The position numbers were made by a program, and so were the translations under genes. A stretch of DNA of 64,000 bases, taken from positions 19,079-83,078 of the forward strand of contig NCSJ02000190.1 in NCBI GenBank assembly GCA_002812745.2, given 5' to 3'. The DNA comes from Scytalidium lignicola (taxonomy: Eukaryota; Ascomycota; Leotiomycetes). Position 1 is the first letter of the stretch, and each line of letters opens with the position of its first letter. Shown one piece after another: positions 1 through 9,299 of this stretch. Below the pieces are notes generated by a model. That model did not search any database. It had not been told where the DNA came from and was given only the letters and a program-made list of their open reading frames with translations.

Positions 1-101
1 CTATAATGATTGACTGTCAAGTATCTATCTCTAGTTTTGACTCTGAGTTTTCTATGTTCATCTACGAGAAAAGTAAAATTTATAGTAAATTATATTAACA
101 G

Positions 102-1463
102 TCATTTATGCCCATTAACCTTACTATTTACCATGCCATGTTTACTTTGAATATAATCAATCCCATTCACAAAGTAAGGAAGGAACTGAGCAGGATTCTC
201 CGTGGCAGGAAAGTGACCCAATCCCTTCATGGGTGTAAACACTGCTCCAGGAATCTTGGCTGCAGTGACAGCACTATCAGCCGGCGTACAACTGTAATCA
301 TATTCTCCCGTAAGCATGAAAACCGCACAAGCGTTTGTATCAATAGATTCAATTCTCCCCCTTCCATCCCAACCACGAAAGTAAAATTCTAGATCACCGC
401 TGAACATCTGTATGCCCTGTGAAGAATAGGTCCACCATATTTGACGCCTGTATTTAGCAGGCGATGTAGGTGCTATCATACCACAAACTCGCTCTGGATT
501 AATAGTGGCCTCATTCAGATACCCGGCCAGTTCATAGTTTGGTTGGTGAAAGGGAAGGTGGTCAGAGGCCTCACAAGGGATAACACCAATAACTTCAAGC
601 TCCGCTGAACGCATAGCTACCGCTAGACAGACATGACCTGCCATGCTAGCCCCGCATACAATGACTTTTGTGAGCTTTAGTTTCTTAATAACCTGAGCAA
701 TTACTCCCACATAACGGTCCTCGTTTGTATGGTGCCCATGAGGATGCTGCTTATGACCTGATAATGAACGACCGTGGCCAGGAAGGTCAAAGGCATACAT
801 CGTCAACTTTTCTCGCAATGCCTTGTTATTCATTAGGCTATGATACTGTCTCGAATCGGCGCCTGCAGTATGGAGAAACAGTACATTCTGTGATCCTGTG
901 CCGGATGTCTCCCAGAAGACCTTGCTTCTACCCCAGCCTTCCGTTTCTAACCACACATAGCGGCCAACAATAACATCGTCTTCCTCATCTTCAAAGGCTT
1001 CATCCACTGTGCTTTTTTGAACTTCATTCGCTACATCACGCGCGTGATCCAGAATGATTCTCCAGAGTCTGGCGCATCGACCAAAACCAAGGACATCTCC
1101 CAAAATCTGGTTCCCGGGTATGTCACCTAGCTTTCGTAGGATTCCCCAATAAGACTGATATGGTGGTACTGGAATTGCTGCAAAGAACTTCTGCCAGTCA
1201 TCTGATCGTGCCGATAGTGTGAATACAGCATCGGGTGATGACGGGCAAATTGAAAGTTCAAGTATGCCTTTGGTAATCTTTGCATGTAAGGTCTCGTCAT
1301 TACCTGGAGTTTTGTATGCGAAATGAGTGGCAACGCCTTTGGCGGCAGCAACGAACTCAGGGTCAGCATTGACTGCTTCTTCAAGGACCTTGATCCGGGA
1401 CCCTAGTAGTGTGGAGAAGATTGATTGCTGCATGTTGAAACGATACGGTATAGCTGAAAGCAA
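102..1463 (-). CDS. alpha/beta hydrolase, 453 aa
   Basis: Single-exon reading frame for a cytosolic-looking alpha/beta hydrolase; no signal peptide or membrane segment is seen. The hydrolase core begins near residue 180: an oxyanion strand LFLHTAGAD (about 195-203), a nucleophile elbow GASMAG with Ser273 (Ala instead of the usual Gly after x), a likely acid Asp389 in GEYDY and His417 in GLGHF. Residues about 10-145 form a separate N-terminal region whose pattern weakly suggests an SCP2-like lipid-binding fold; that part is inference. An acidic linker (EDEEDD, about 158-163) joins the two. A second Met at residue 11 is an alternative start. It is transcribed away from the alcohol dehydrogenase gene, with 386 bp between the two starts. 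Substrate is unknown. Confidence 0.85.
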   Translation of the reverse strand: MLSAIPYRFNMQQSIFSTLLGSRIKVLEEAVNADPEFVAAAKGVATHFAYKTPGNDETLHAKITKGILELSICPSSPDAVFTLSARSDDWQKFFAAIPVPPYQSYWGILRKLGDIPGNQILGDVLGFGRCARLWRIILDHARDVANEVQKSTVDEAFEDEEDDVIVGRYVWLETEGWGRSKVFWETSGTGSQNVLFLHTAGADSRQYHSLMNNKALREKLTMYAFDLPGHGRSLSGHKQHPHGHHTNEDRYVGVIAQVIKKLKLTKVIVCGASMAGHVCLAVAMRSAELEVIGVIPCEASDHLPFHQPNYELAGYLNEATINPERVCGMIAPTSPAKYRRQIWWTYSSQGIQMFSGDLEFYFRGWDGRGRIESIDTNACAVFMLTGEYDYSCTPADSAVTAAKIPGAVFTPMKGLGHFPATENPAQFLPYFVNGIDYIQSKHGMVNSKVNGHK

Positions 1464-1849
1464 ATGCGGGATGGCACCAGGAATGGATTGAGTAGTCAGA
1501 AGTAGTTATGGATCTGGAGCTTAACAGCTAGATCTAGAGGCAATTCCTTTTATTTTGCTATGAAGATTTTCGCATGAGTATTTCCGATCGGCGTTAACTA
1601 AAGCTCGAGAAGCTCCACGAGAGTGAATACGTATGAATATTGATAGGGAAGTGAAAAGGGAGCCCCGCATACACAGAGCAGAGGAGTTTTATCCGCGCAA
1701 ATACGCCGAGGTCAATAAATCGGTGTTTTCAAGATAAGCCAAGTCCCTAGCACGAAAGCCAAAGCAGCCACAATAGGTAACAAGATTAATATGAAGACTT
1801 CTTGAGAACGACAGAATTGTATTCGCCCAAGAACATTACTTGCACCACA
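1464..1849. promoter_or_regulatory. shared intergenic region between divergent hydrolase and ADH genes
   Basis: This 386-bp gap lies between two start codons that point away from each other, so it must hold both promoters. I see no clear TATA box or repeated operator. The arrangement makes coordinated expression possible but does not show it. Confidence 0.4.
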
Positions 1850-3093
1850 ATGGGGTTTCCAGAGCTCCCCCCCTCCATGTTGGCCTGCCAGCTTCTTAAG
1901 GTAGGTACAGATGTACCTCTAGCCCCTTATCACTACATAGAAAAACTTAACAGCTATCCTAGAGTCACATGATATCTGACGTTGACTATCGTAGTTCCAT
2001 GAGCCATATGCCATTCATCACATTCCTGTACCTTCACGGCTCGATCCCTATGATATCCTGATCAAGGTGGCCGTTACGGCATTCTGCCACACCGATGCCA
2101 TGGTCAGTGCCAACTTGATGAAAGACACCCAGCTGCCCATTACAGCGTCACATGAAGGTTGTGGCACCGTCGTCGCGGTGGGCAGCAGTGTACACAGCTT
2201 TCACGTCGGTGACCGTGTTCTGGCCGGCATTCCCCGAAATCGCTGCGGAACGTGCGCAGATTGCACCAGCCCACAGGAGCAGTATTGTGAAAACCGTACC
2301 GGAGGAATAGGGATGCAGGTCGATGGTGCATTTGCAGAATATCTTGTTGCGGACAGCAGGAATGGTTGTCAGCTCCCTGATAACCTCGATTTTGTCAATG
2401 CAGCTCCTTTGGCATGTGCTGGAATTACAGCCTGGAGGGGATTACTCGAGGCTGAATTATCCAAGGGTCAAGTCTTGGGTATAGTTGGTTCAGGGGGAGG
2501 CCTGGGTCATCTGCTTATTGAGTTTGCAAAAGCCCAAGGCCTAATAGTCGTTGGAGTGGATGTCCGAGATGAAGGGCTTCAACTATCGCAGGAAGCAGGG
2601 GCTAGCCTTGTGCTTGATGCTCGTGAGGGAACAGAGGCAGTGACTCGCAAAATCATGGAGTTTACTGGAGGAGTCCGAGCTGCAGCGACTATCAACCTAA
2701 GTGAGGCCAAAACTGCTGCCGGTTTAGCTTGCTCAATTACTGCGAAGCACGGCCGAATGATTCAAATTGCTCAGGTAAGGACATGTTTTCTATCTTCCCT
2801 TCTTCTATTCTAACTCAGTCCTTTTCTAATACTAAAATACTTCTTCTGCAAAGCCAAACGAGATTTGTATCCCTTATCGAGAGATTATATTTCGAGACAT
2901 TCACGTCTCGGGTTCTCTCACCAGCTCGCGGAAGCAGATGCAGGACATGGTTGAGTTCGTAGCCAAGCATCGTATTCTGGTCAAGACGAACGTATATCAT
3001 GGCCTAAACAATATTCCTATGCTCGTAGCCGATTTTCACGGTGGGAAAATGAAAGGCAAGGGTGTTGTAGTGGTTGATGCAACCCAATTGTAA
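1850..3093 (+). CDS. zinc-dependent alcohol dehydrogenase (GroES-like/MDR), 356 aa, three exons
   Basis: Medium-chain zinc alcohol dehydrogenase, NAD(P)-dependent alcohol/aldehyde interconversion. I rebuilt three exons: 1850-1900, 1995-2774 and 2854-3093; introns start GTAGGT and GTAAGG and end TAG and AAG, and all joins keep frame at phase 0. The joined protein has normal family length. Catalytic zinc ligands are Cys48 (FCHTD), His70-Glu71 (SHEG) and Cys158. Structural zinc cysteines are 101, 104, 107 and 115 (CxxCxxCx7C). The Rossmann glycine motif GSGGGLG lies near 182-188. The last exon has the family's usual ending (RDIHVSGSL, then KGKGVVVVDA). A shorter reading frame opening at a GTG near 2067 lacks the conserved N-terminus, so the ATG at 1850 is preferred. 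The MFS gene follows downstream in the same direction. Confidence 0.9.
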
Positions 3094-3944
3094 TGGAATT
3101 AGATGTGATAGACTCAGTACTGCACAGTTAAAGAAAAATGTACTGTAAAATTAAATCAGACTAGATTTGTTTTAGTATTGAAACGAACGTAGAATAAATT
3201 ATTTATGTGTTACTTGTGATGCTTCACAAATAGAGATCCGTAAACCTATAGCTGTAAAGCCTGTAGAGCCTGTAGAAAGTAAGATTATCTAACCCATCCT
3301 AGGGGCCATTATCATGGAGGCCGATCTTTTTAGGTAGCTATAGCAATTGTGGTAGCTGCAGGAGTGTATATTATTGGTGATACGACAAACTCTCCCCCCT
3401 CTGGCCGTCTTAGGTAACAGATAGAGTACATCTATTTGTTAGAAAAAGACAGCAAACTTTATATACTTTACAACTCTTCAATGAGACAACCACGAGAAAA
3501 TTCATGGTATGGTGTTATGTATCAAAAAACTAACATTTATTAACGAATCAAAATGGTTCAAATATGAGAAACTCATAATCCATGAAGACAGGGATTCGGT
3601 TTGCTTTGACCTCTTCTCTTCCCCACATTCCCCGCATCCCCATCATTCCCAATAATGCGGAGATTCTCTTGTCAACCCAACCCCGTAAATATCGCCGACC
3701 CACATGATTATTCAGCTGAAAAACGCCGACACGCTGTGATGCAGCGATGAGCTTCAATCTGCTCGCTGATTTTACCAGTGTGCTGCTCTCCTGGCTGGCT
3801 TATATGTGTGTGTATATATATCTGCCATCATTATTATTATTATTGAGCTTGATGAATGCACTCCAGACTTCCTCATCAGCCAAGTCCAAACCTAAGGTCC
3901 TCCTAAACTTTAATCCCCAGTCTCTGAAGACCATTACGCTAGCC
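3094..3944. other. intergenic region, ADH to MFS
   Basis: AT-rich spacer without a supportable gene. Short ORFs of 60-70 codons occur on both strands but overlap microsatellite or leader sequence. An ATT trinucleotide run lies near 3828-3845 and a TATATATA tract near 3812-3820, a plausible core promoter and leader for the transporter. Confidence 0.4.
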
Positions 3945-5919
3945 ATGACGACTCCGGGAAAATCTCCCGTAGATGTAGTTGAGGATGAGTTCAAGAAAGA
4001 AGACCAGGGAGATGTGGATCACTCTCTTCCCCCGGTGATGTACGATGAGGGCGAGGAAAAGGCAATCATGCGTCGTGTCGACTATCATCTCCTCCCTGTA
4101 CTCTCCTTTCTATACTTAATGTCATTCCTGGATCGAAATAATGGTAAGACTAAACCCTCTATTTCCATATGCTTTATAACTCAAAGCTGCACTTCACTTA
4201 TAAGAAACTAAATCCTGTCTAGTTGCCAATGCTAAAGTTGCCGGGATGCAAACCGACCTTCATATGACTGGCACGCAATACAATATCGGCCTGACGATAT
4301 TCTTCATCTCATATGGTCTCTTCGAGGTTCCAAGCAACATAGCTCTTAAGTTCTTGCGTCCGAGTATCTGGATTCCTATAATCATGCTCTCTTGGGGCAC
4401 TATCATGACGTGAGAAGATTCTTGATCCCTTTGGCAAACTCAACTAACAGTGATATATATATCTGAAGTCTCATGGGCTTGCTTCAAAACTACAAAGGAT
4501 TCGTAGTAGCTAGATTATTCTTAGGAATTGCTGAAGTATGTACTATATTTATCTAAACTTGTCCCTTAATCCATATAGTTCTAAAATTTTCGGATTAATA
4601 GGCCGGTTTTTTCCCGGCTGCTTCTTACCTCCTGACTTGCTGGTACCCTCGCCATGAGGTTCAGAAGAGAATGGGATTTTTCTACGCCGCAGGTGCTTTA
4701 TCTGGAGCTTTCTCAGGTCTCCTTTCTTATGCTATTGTCAAAATGGATGGTATAGGTGGGCTTGCCGGGTGGCGATGGTAAGTCTTCTTTTCTTCTAGCT
4801 AAATATTAAAGCATTCGTCAACCTATAAACTCTTAGGATTTTCATTCTCGAGGGTATTGCCACTGTCTGTTTTGCTGTTGCATCGCCATTCTTTTTGCCA
4901 GACGATCCGTCAAAGGCAAANGTTTTTGACCGAAGATGAGCAGCTTTTTATGCTCCACCGTCTTCAAGCAGATTTGGGCTTGCATGGAATGCGTTCTACG
5001 TACGAGGATAAATTCCAAGCAAAGTATTTCTGGGCTGCCGTAAAAGATTTGAAAATATATCTTTCCGTTTTGGTATACTGGGGTAATGCGATGGCTATTT
5101 ATGGGTATATTCATAATTAACACCTTTTGGGGCAAGGAATGCATCACTAATCAAGATGCAGATTCATCTATACACTCCCATCCACCATCAAAGATCTCGG
5201 ATACACTGCTTCTAATGCTGTAAGTGGAACATATAATTATCTCGTTTCTCACTATTAAAGTAGATTTTACAACTAATCCCACACAGCAACTTCTCACAAT
5301 CCCTGTCTATATCGCAGCTGTCATATCCACTCTAACATCTGCATATCTTTCTGATAAATACAAAACTCGCTCTATCTATATCATCTACCCTCTTTTGCTT
5401 TCTGGGGTGGGATACATTATCATTATGGCAATACCTAAGGGCCGATATCCAGGAGCTATTTACGGCGTTCTATTCATTATTGCCATCGGATTATACACCA
5501 CTATCCCAGGTTCTGTAGCATGGAATGGTACTATTCCCCAATTTTTATTTTTATTTTTGTTAAGATAAAGTCCAACCAAGAATAGCGGCTGATGATAAAA
5601 TAAAATAGCAAACAATCTCTCCGGGTCATGGAAACGTGCCGTTGGAATGGCAATCCAGATTTCTATTGGGAGCCTGGGTGGAGCTGTTGGAACCAATATT
5701 TTCATCGAAAACCAAGCACCTCAGTACTGGATGGGTTATGGAATCTCTCTTGCCATTGTCGTTATGGGAGCTTCTGCAGGTCAGGTTCTGCGAATGTATC
5801 TTCAGCACGAGAACAAGAAGCGAGATGCAATCCCACTGGAGGAAATCCATGCAAGATATACCGAGGCTGAATTGGAAGAACTGGGTGACAAGAGTCCTTT
5901 GTTCCGTTATACATTGTAA
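3945..5919 (+). CDS. MFS transporter, Dal5/allantoate-permease-like (anion:cation symporter), about 501 aa, eight exons
   Basis: Plasma-membrane carrier of the fungal Dal5-like family, which takes up organic anions or amides such as allantoate, nicotinate or vitamins; substrate not predictable here. Exons: 3945-4143, 4223-4409, 4469-4535, 4602-4777, 4837-5104, 5162-5219, 5287-5527, 5609-5919; introns 56-81 bp, all GT...AG. Signature pieces are MSFLDRNN in TM1, then the family block around YNIGLTIFFISYGLFEVPSN, EAGFFPAASYLLTCWYPRHE, and LLTIPVYIAAV before TM8. An N at 4921 in exon 5 shifts the frame (stop soon after); dropping that one position restores the family reading through FLTEDE, so I treat it as an assembly artefact, not a mutation. 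The start Met precedes a hydrophilic cytosolic tail; an upstream in-frame extension exists but is low complexity. Confidence 0.88.
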
Positions 5920-6264
5920 GGTAGCTACTAGAGAATCCTTTAAGACTTGGAATTGGATTGTTGCTGTTGGGTATACAATATACGCAAGCACACAGTATAT
6001 GTGATCCCAGGTGTATATATAAGGCTTCCTCCCACTTCTGTAGCAAAACCAAGTCGTCAACTCCAAATATATCCGCAACAGTTGCGATTGAGCACTCCTT
6101 ATAATAAAAGGGCTGTGCCCCAGTGAACATCAGTAGCGTAACTTCCAGGTATTCAGAAGCTACATTTATTTTTACTAACTACAAGAGAACGCAAGTAAAA
6201 TCGAGTAATGAATTTGTAATTAAGTTAAAATTGATAAAAATATTAATTTTAAATCTAATATAAA
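5920..6264. other. MFS 3' flank and edge of AT-rich block
   Basis: No gene is supported. Composition drops to strongly AT-rich after about 6180, which marks the border of the RIP-affected block. Several overlapping ORFs on the opposite strand at 5626-6130 are shadows of the last transporter exon. Confidence 0.4.
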
Positions 6265-6770
6265 TGTTAGTAGAATAGTAGTTACATACATGTAATATTT
6301 ATGTGTTCTTATAAATTAGTTTTGATTGAGTAGTAAGAGTAAGTAAAGCTTTTACAACTTTACTCTTTTACTTTTAATTGTATAATAATTATAAAATAAC
6401 ATAATAAGTATATTATATATAATTGTATACTATACTATATACTATAAGTAAATTAACATTAATTAGTTTGTATATACGGATTAAGAGATTATCATTTATT
6501 AGTAAAACGTTTAATAGTTCCTTTTAAAGCTGAATTTTAAAAGATTATAACTACTATTTAATTAAATGTTTAATAGTTTTTTTACAAAGTTAAAATCTAC
6601 TTAGTCAAAGAGGAAAATAATTATTCAACAATTATAGTTTAATTAGAAGAATATTTGACAATCTTCTTTTGTAATTATTATTGTTAAACTTGTTTTTACT
6701 AAAAATAATATGTTTAGTTAAACATTTAATAGTTTATTTATAAAGTTGTATAATTAGCTAATTAACTAAT
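6265..6770 (+). repeat. RIP-degraded LTR copy (same family as 45.6 kb element)
   Basis: About 506 bp align end to end with 45639-46140. Differences are overwhelmingly C-to-T and G-to-A: for example GTGGGACATTCGGTGG in the good copy reads as GTAAAACGTTTAATAG here. Both start TGTTAG/TGTTGAG. The four internal GGGACATTCGG-type repeats of the good copy are still recognisable in mutated form. This is direct in-window evidence of RIP. Confidence 0.85.
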
Positions 6771-6857
6771 TGTTAGTAGAATAGTGGTTATGTACACGTG
6801 ATATTCATGTGCCCTTGTAAGCTAGTCCTGATTAGGTAGTAAGAACAAGTAAAGCTT
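6771..6857 (+). repeat. second, 5' part of the same LTR
   Basis: A second copy of the LTR start lies directly behind the first, beginning TGTTAGTAGAATAGTGG and keeping the CACGTGATATTCATGTG palindromic stretch. It is less mutated than the first copy and matches only up to AAGTAAAGCTT before the sequence changes. It probably records a second insertion or a rearranged LTR junction. Confidence 0.7.
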
Positions 6858-6880
6858 ATTTCCAATTTAGGTTATATTAC

Positions 6881-7137
6881 TGTTACGGTCTAGCGTTACA
6901 GTCTCATGGTCCAGACTATACAGTCCACGGTCTGAGATCAAAATTTTGAGACCAGACGTGAGACTATAGTCTGGTCCGACCAAAAAATGGAGACTGTTTC
7001 ATGGTTCGGTCTCAAAAACCTGAGACTGAACTGTGTAGCTTACGGTCTCGCTTAAATTTTTGCGGACGAGACCATGTGGCTTATGGTCTTGTCCGGACAG
7101 GACCACGGTCTGATGCAACGGTCTGGCCAGTCTATTC
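6881..7137. repeat. GGTCT/AGACC motif array (possible transposon end)
   Basis: About 250 bp of higher GC inside AT-rich DNA, packed with the pentamer GGTCT or its complement AGACC in both orientations (for example ACGGTCTAG, GAGACCAGAC, ACGGTCTGG). It begins near TTACGGTCTAGCGTTAC and ends GGCCAGTCTATTC. The same inner end recurs inverted at 8926-8937 and the outer GTTACGCTAACC-type end at 8958-8970. Dense subterminal repeats of this kind are typical transposase-binding regions in some DNA transposons; that reading is inference. Confidence 0.45.
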
Positions 7138-8925
7138 TTAGTTAAAGGAAATCAAGTTATTATTCAAGGTAATCAAGCTACTGTTAAATTTAATTAGGTT
7201 ATTGATTATAAGTATTTCCTTAGCCTTAGCCTAAAATTTAAGCTTCTTTTGCTCAATGTTTACAAAGGTGTTGTTAGCTAAAAACAGTATATTGTCAGTT
7301 TATAAGCTAATAATTCCAAATCTAAGGGTATTAGTGTATAATAAGCAAGGGTTGTATATAGACTAGCTTATCTGAAGTTATTTAACATGATAACAGTAGT
7401 AAATATTAAATTAATAGTTCCTTGTTTTAAGAACTTTGTACAAAGGCTTAATAACCTTTAAAATAGTGTTTTCTCTTATACTTAACTTTGTAAAAGGATA
7501 AATATAAAAGTTGTAATTTAAGTTTGTATTCGATTAAATATAAGCTTGTAATATATTTTATAAGTAAAATTTTTTCTTTAATATTATAATTATAATAACT
7601 AAAATCAAGCATTGACTAACTTATTAGATTATAAGTAATTAAGTCAAAACCAAGTCCTTTTCAACATTGTTATAAACTTGAACAATTAAGCATAACTTTT
7701 TAAAAGTTAAACTTATTTTAATATTCTTAACCTTATCAATGAACTTAGAATTAAAGATTTTAATGCCTTTTAAGACAAATGATATAAGTATAACTTTGAA
7801 TATACCCTTTTCAAATAGCTTATTGATTTTCTTATGTTGAGATTCCTTAAATTGCTTTGCTAAAGGTATAATTCAAAGTTCTTGTTGTATATAAATTATA
7901 ATATCAACTATTAAAGCTTGAATAGCATTCTTTTAAGGTTTATTACAATGTTGTTTAGATAACTTTGTAAGTATAATTAATGTTGGTTAAGGTTTAACTT
8001 GAATTATATCCTTATTATATTAGATTTCTTAAGTATTTTATAATTGTTAAGTATTTTGTAATTCTTGAACATCATCTTCTTTCAAGTATAGTTTTATCAT
8101 AATACTCTTGAACTTTGTAAGACTATTTAGTAATTATAGTTTACAAGTCTTATTGTTCATTTCTAACAATTTGAATAAGCCTTTCTAACTTTTAACATAC
8201 TCTTTATTACTCTTATGTTATACAAGTATGTTTAAATTGAGTAGTAAATCATAAATAACTATTATTGTTATAGACTGAGTCTGGGGTGGAGACAGTGAAT
8301 CACAATCAGGGAGGTGGTGGCACCAATAATTAAGCTTGTTCTATTCTCCAAACTAATTCCTGAAGAATCCAAATCATAATGGCTGCTTGGGTTACCCCTA
8401 TATACGTCAGGTCCCGTGTGCTCTTGAAGCGAGCCCTTATCTTAATACTCTGTTCACGTGCCTGGCGCACTACGTGCGCTTCCCAGGCTCTGCGATCCGG
8501 GCTCTAACAATTATTAAGAGTTTATTTCGTTGATTCAAGGCATCTTGTACTTGTCTTTAAGCATAATAAGCTTAAATCTTATTCATAGCCTTTTTAATTG
8601 TTATAACTTGTTAAGTTACTAAAGAAGCAAGAGTATTAAGTTCTAACATACAAGGGAATACTCTAAAGACAAGTAAGGTTAGTACAAGGCTGTTAAGGCC
8701 TATTATATCATTTACAACCTTGATAACTATCTGTAAGGCTATATTCTTGTTAAGATTAAAGAGTTCTTCAAAAACAATTTAATATACTTAACATAAGACA
8801 GTATAATAATGTTTAACTTTTCTAATTGACTAATATGCCTTTATAAGTATATACTTAATAAAAACCCTTATCATAATAACTAAGTACTTGAAATCCTTGT
8901 TGATAAAGCTCTTATCAACATTATG
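7138..8925 (-). pseudogene. RIP-degraded retroelement polyprotein relic (integrase to RT region)
   Basis: No open frame survives, but the minus strand around 8540-8740 reads VVNDIIGLNSLV, then LTLLVFRVFP and later RQVQDALNQRN, with in-frame stops between. This fits the conserved region after the integrase of fungal LTR-retrotransposon polyproteins (usual form NDTAGPDGLVPTLLVFG). Stops are of the CAA-to-TAA and CAG-to-TAG type. The left part, 7140-7300, weakly fits the following domain. A solo LTR interrupts it at 8266-8509. Assignment to the Ty1/Copia-like group is tentative. Confidence 0.6.
8261..8514. mobile_element. solo LTR (244 bp) with 5-bp target duplication
   Basis: A GC-normal block inside RIP DNA, 8266-8509, begins TGTTATAGAC and ends GCTCTAACA, so its ends are the inverted TGTTA/TAACA typical of LTRs. 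It is flanked by identical ATTAT at 8261-8265 and 8510-8514. It contains a hairpin-forming stretch near 8461-8490 (GCGCACTACGTGCGC). It lacks RIP, so the insertion and LTR-LTR recombination are younger than the damage to the host element. No partner copy is in this window. Confidence 0.85.
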
Positions 8926-8930
8926 AATAG

Positions 8931-9291
8931 ACTGGCCGAACGGTCTGGACCGTGGACCGTTACGCTAACCTATTTAGGACTACTTTCTTTAATAATAATA
9001 ATTATTAAATTAAATTTTTTAATTTTAAAGTTTTAATGTTTTTAAATATAATTCTTTAAAAAAATTCTAAAANTAGTAATTAANTAAAGTAATATAAAGC
9101 TTTTTTTAAAAAATTATTAATCTTTGTAAGTATATTATTTAATTACTATTTTTAGAATTTTTTTAAAGAATTATATTTAAAAACATTAAAACTTTAAAAT
9201 TTAAAAATTTAATTTAATAATTATTATTATTAAAGAAAGTAGTCCTAAATAGGTTAGCGTAACGGTCCACGGTCCGGTCTAGGTGGCCAGT
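8931..9291. repeat. long inverted repeat (hairpin) with about 130-bp arms
   Basis: Left arm 8947 to about 9080 and right arm about 9140-9275 are inverted copies: the left reads GGACCGTGGACCGTTACG, the right ends CGTAACGGTCCACGGTCC; both continue inward through ACTACTTTCTTT and an AT-rich stretch ending near TTCTAAAA. Imperfect similarity extends outward to ACTGGCC/GGCCAGT. Two N bases sit at the inner end of the left arm (9073, 9084), where a hairpin would trouble sequencing. It shares its GGTCC/GGTCT motif and the GTTACGCTAACC end with the 6881-7137 array. Confidence 0.8.
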
Positions 9292-9299
9292 TTAATTAT

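Noticed and set aside
5626..6130. Several overlapping ORFs up to 150 codons on both strands
   Set aside because: Shadows of the last exon of the MFS gene, whose frame and intron junctions fit the family.
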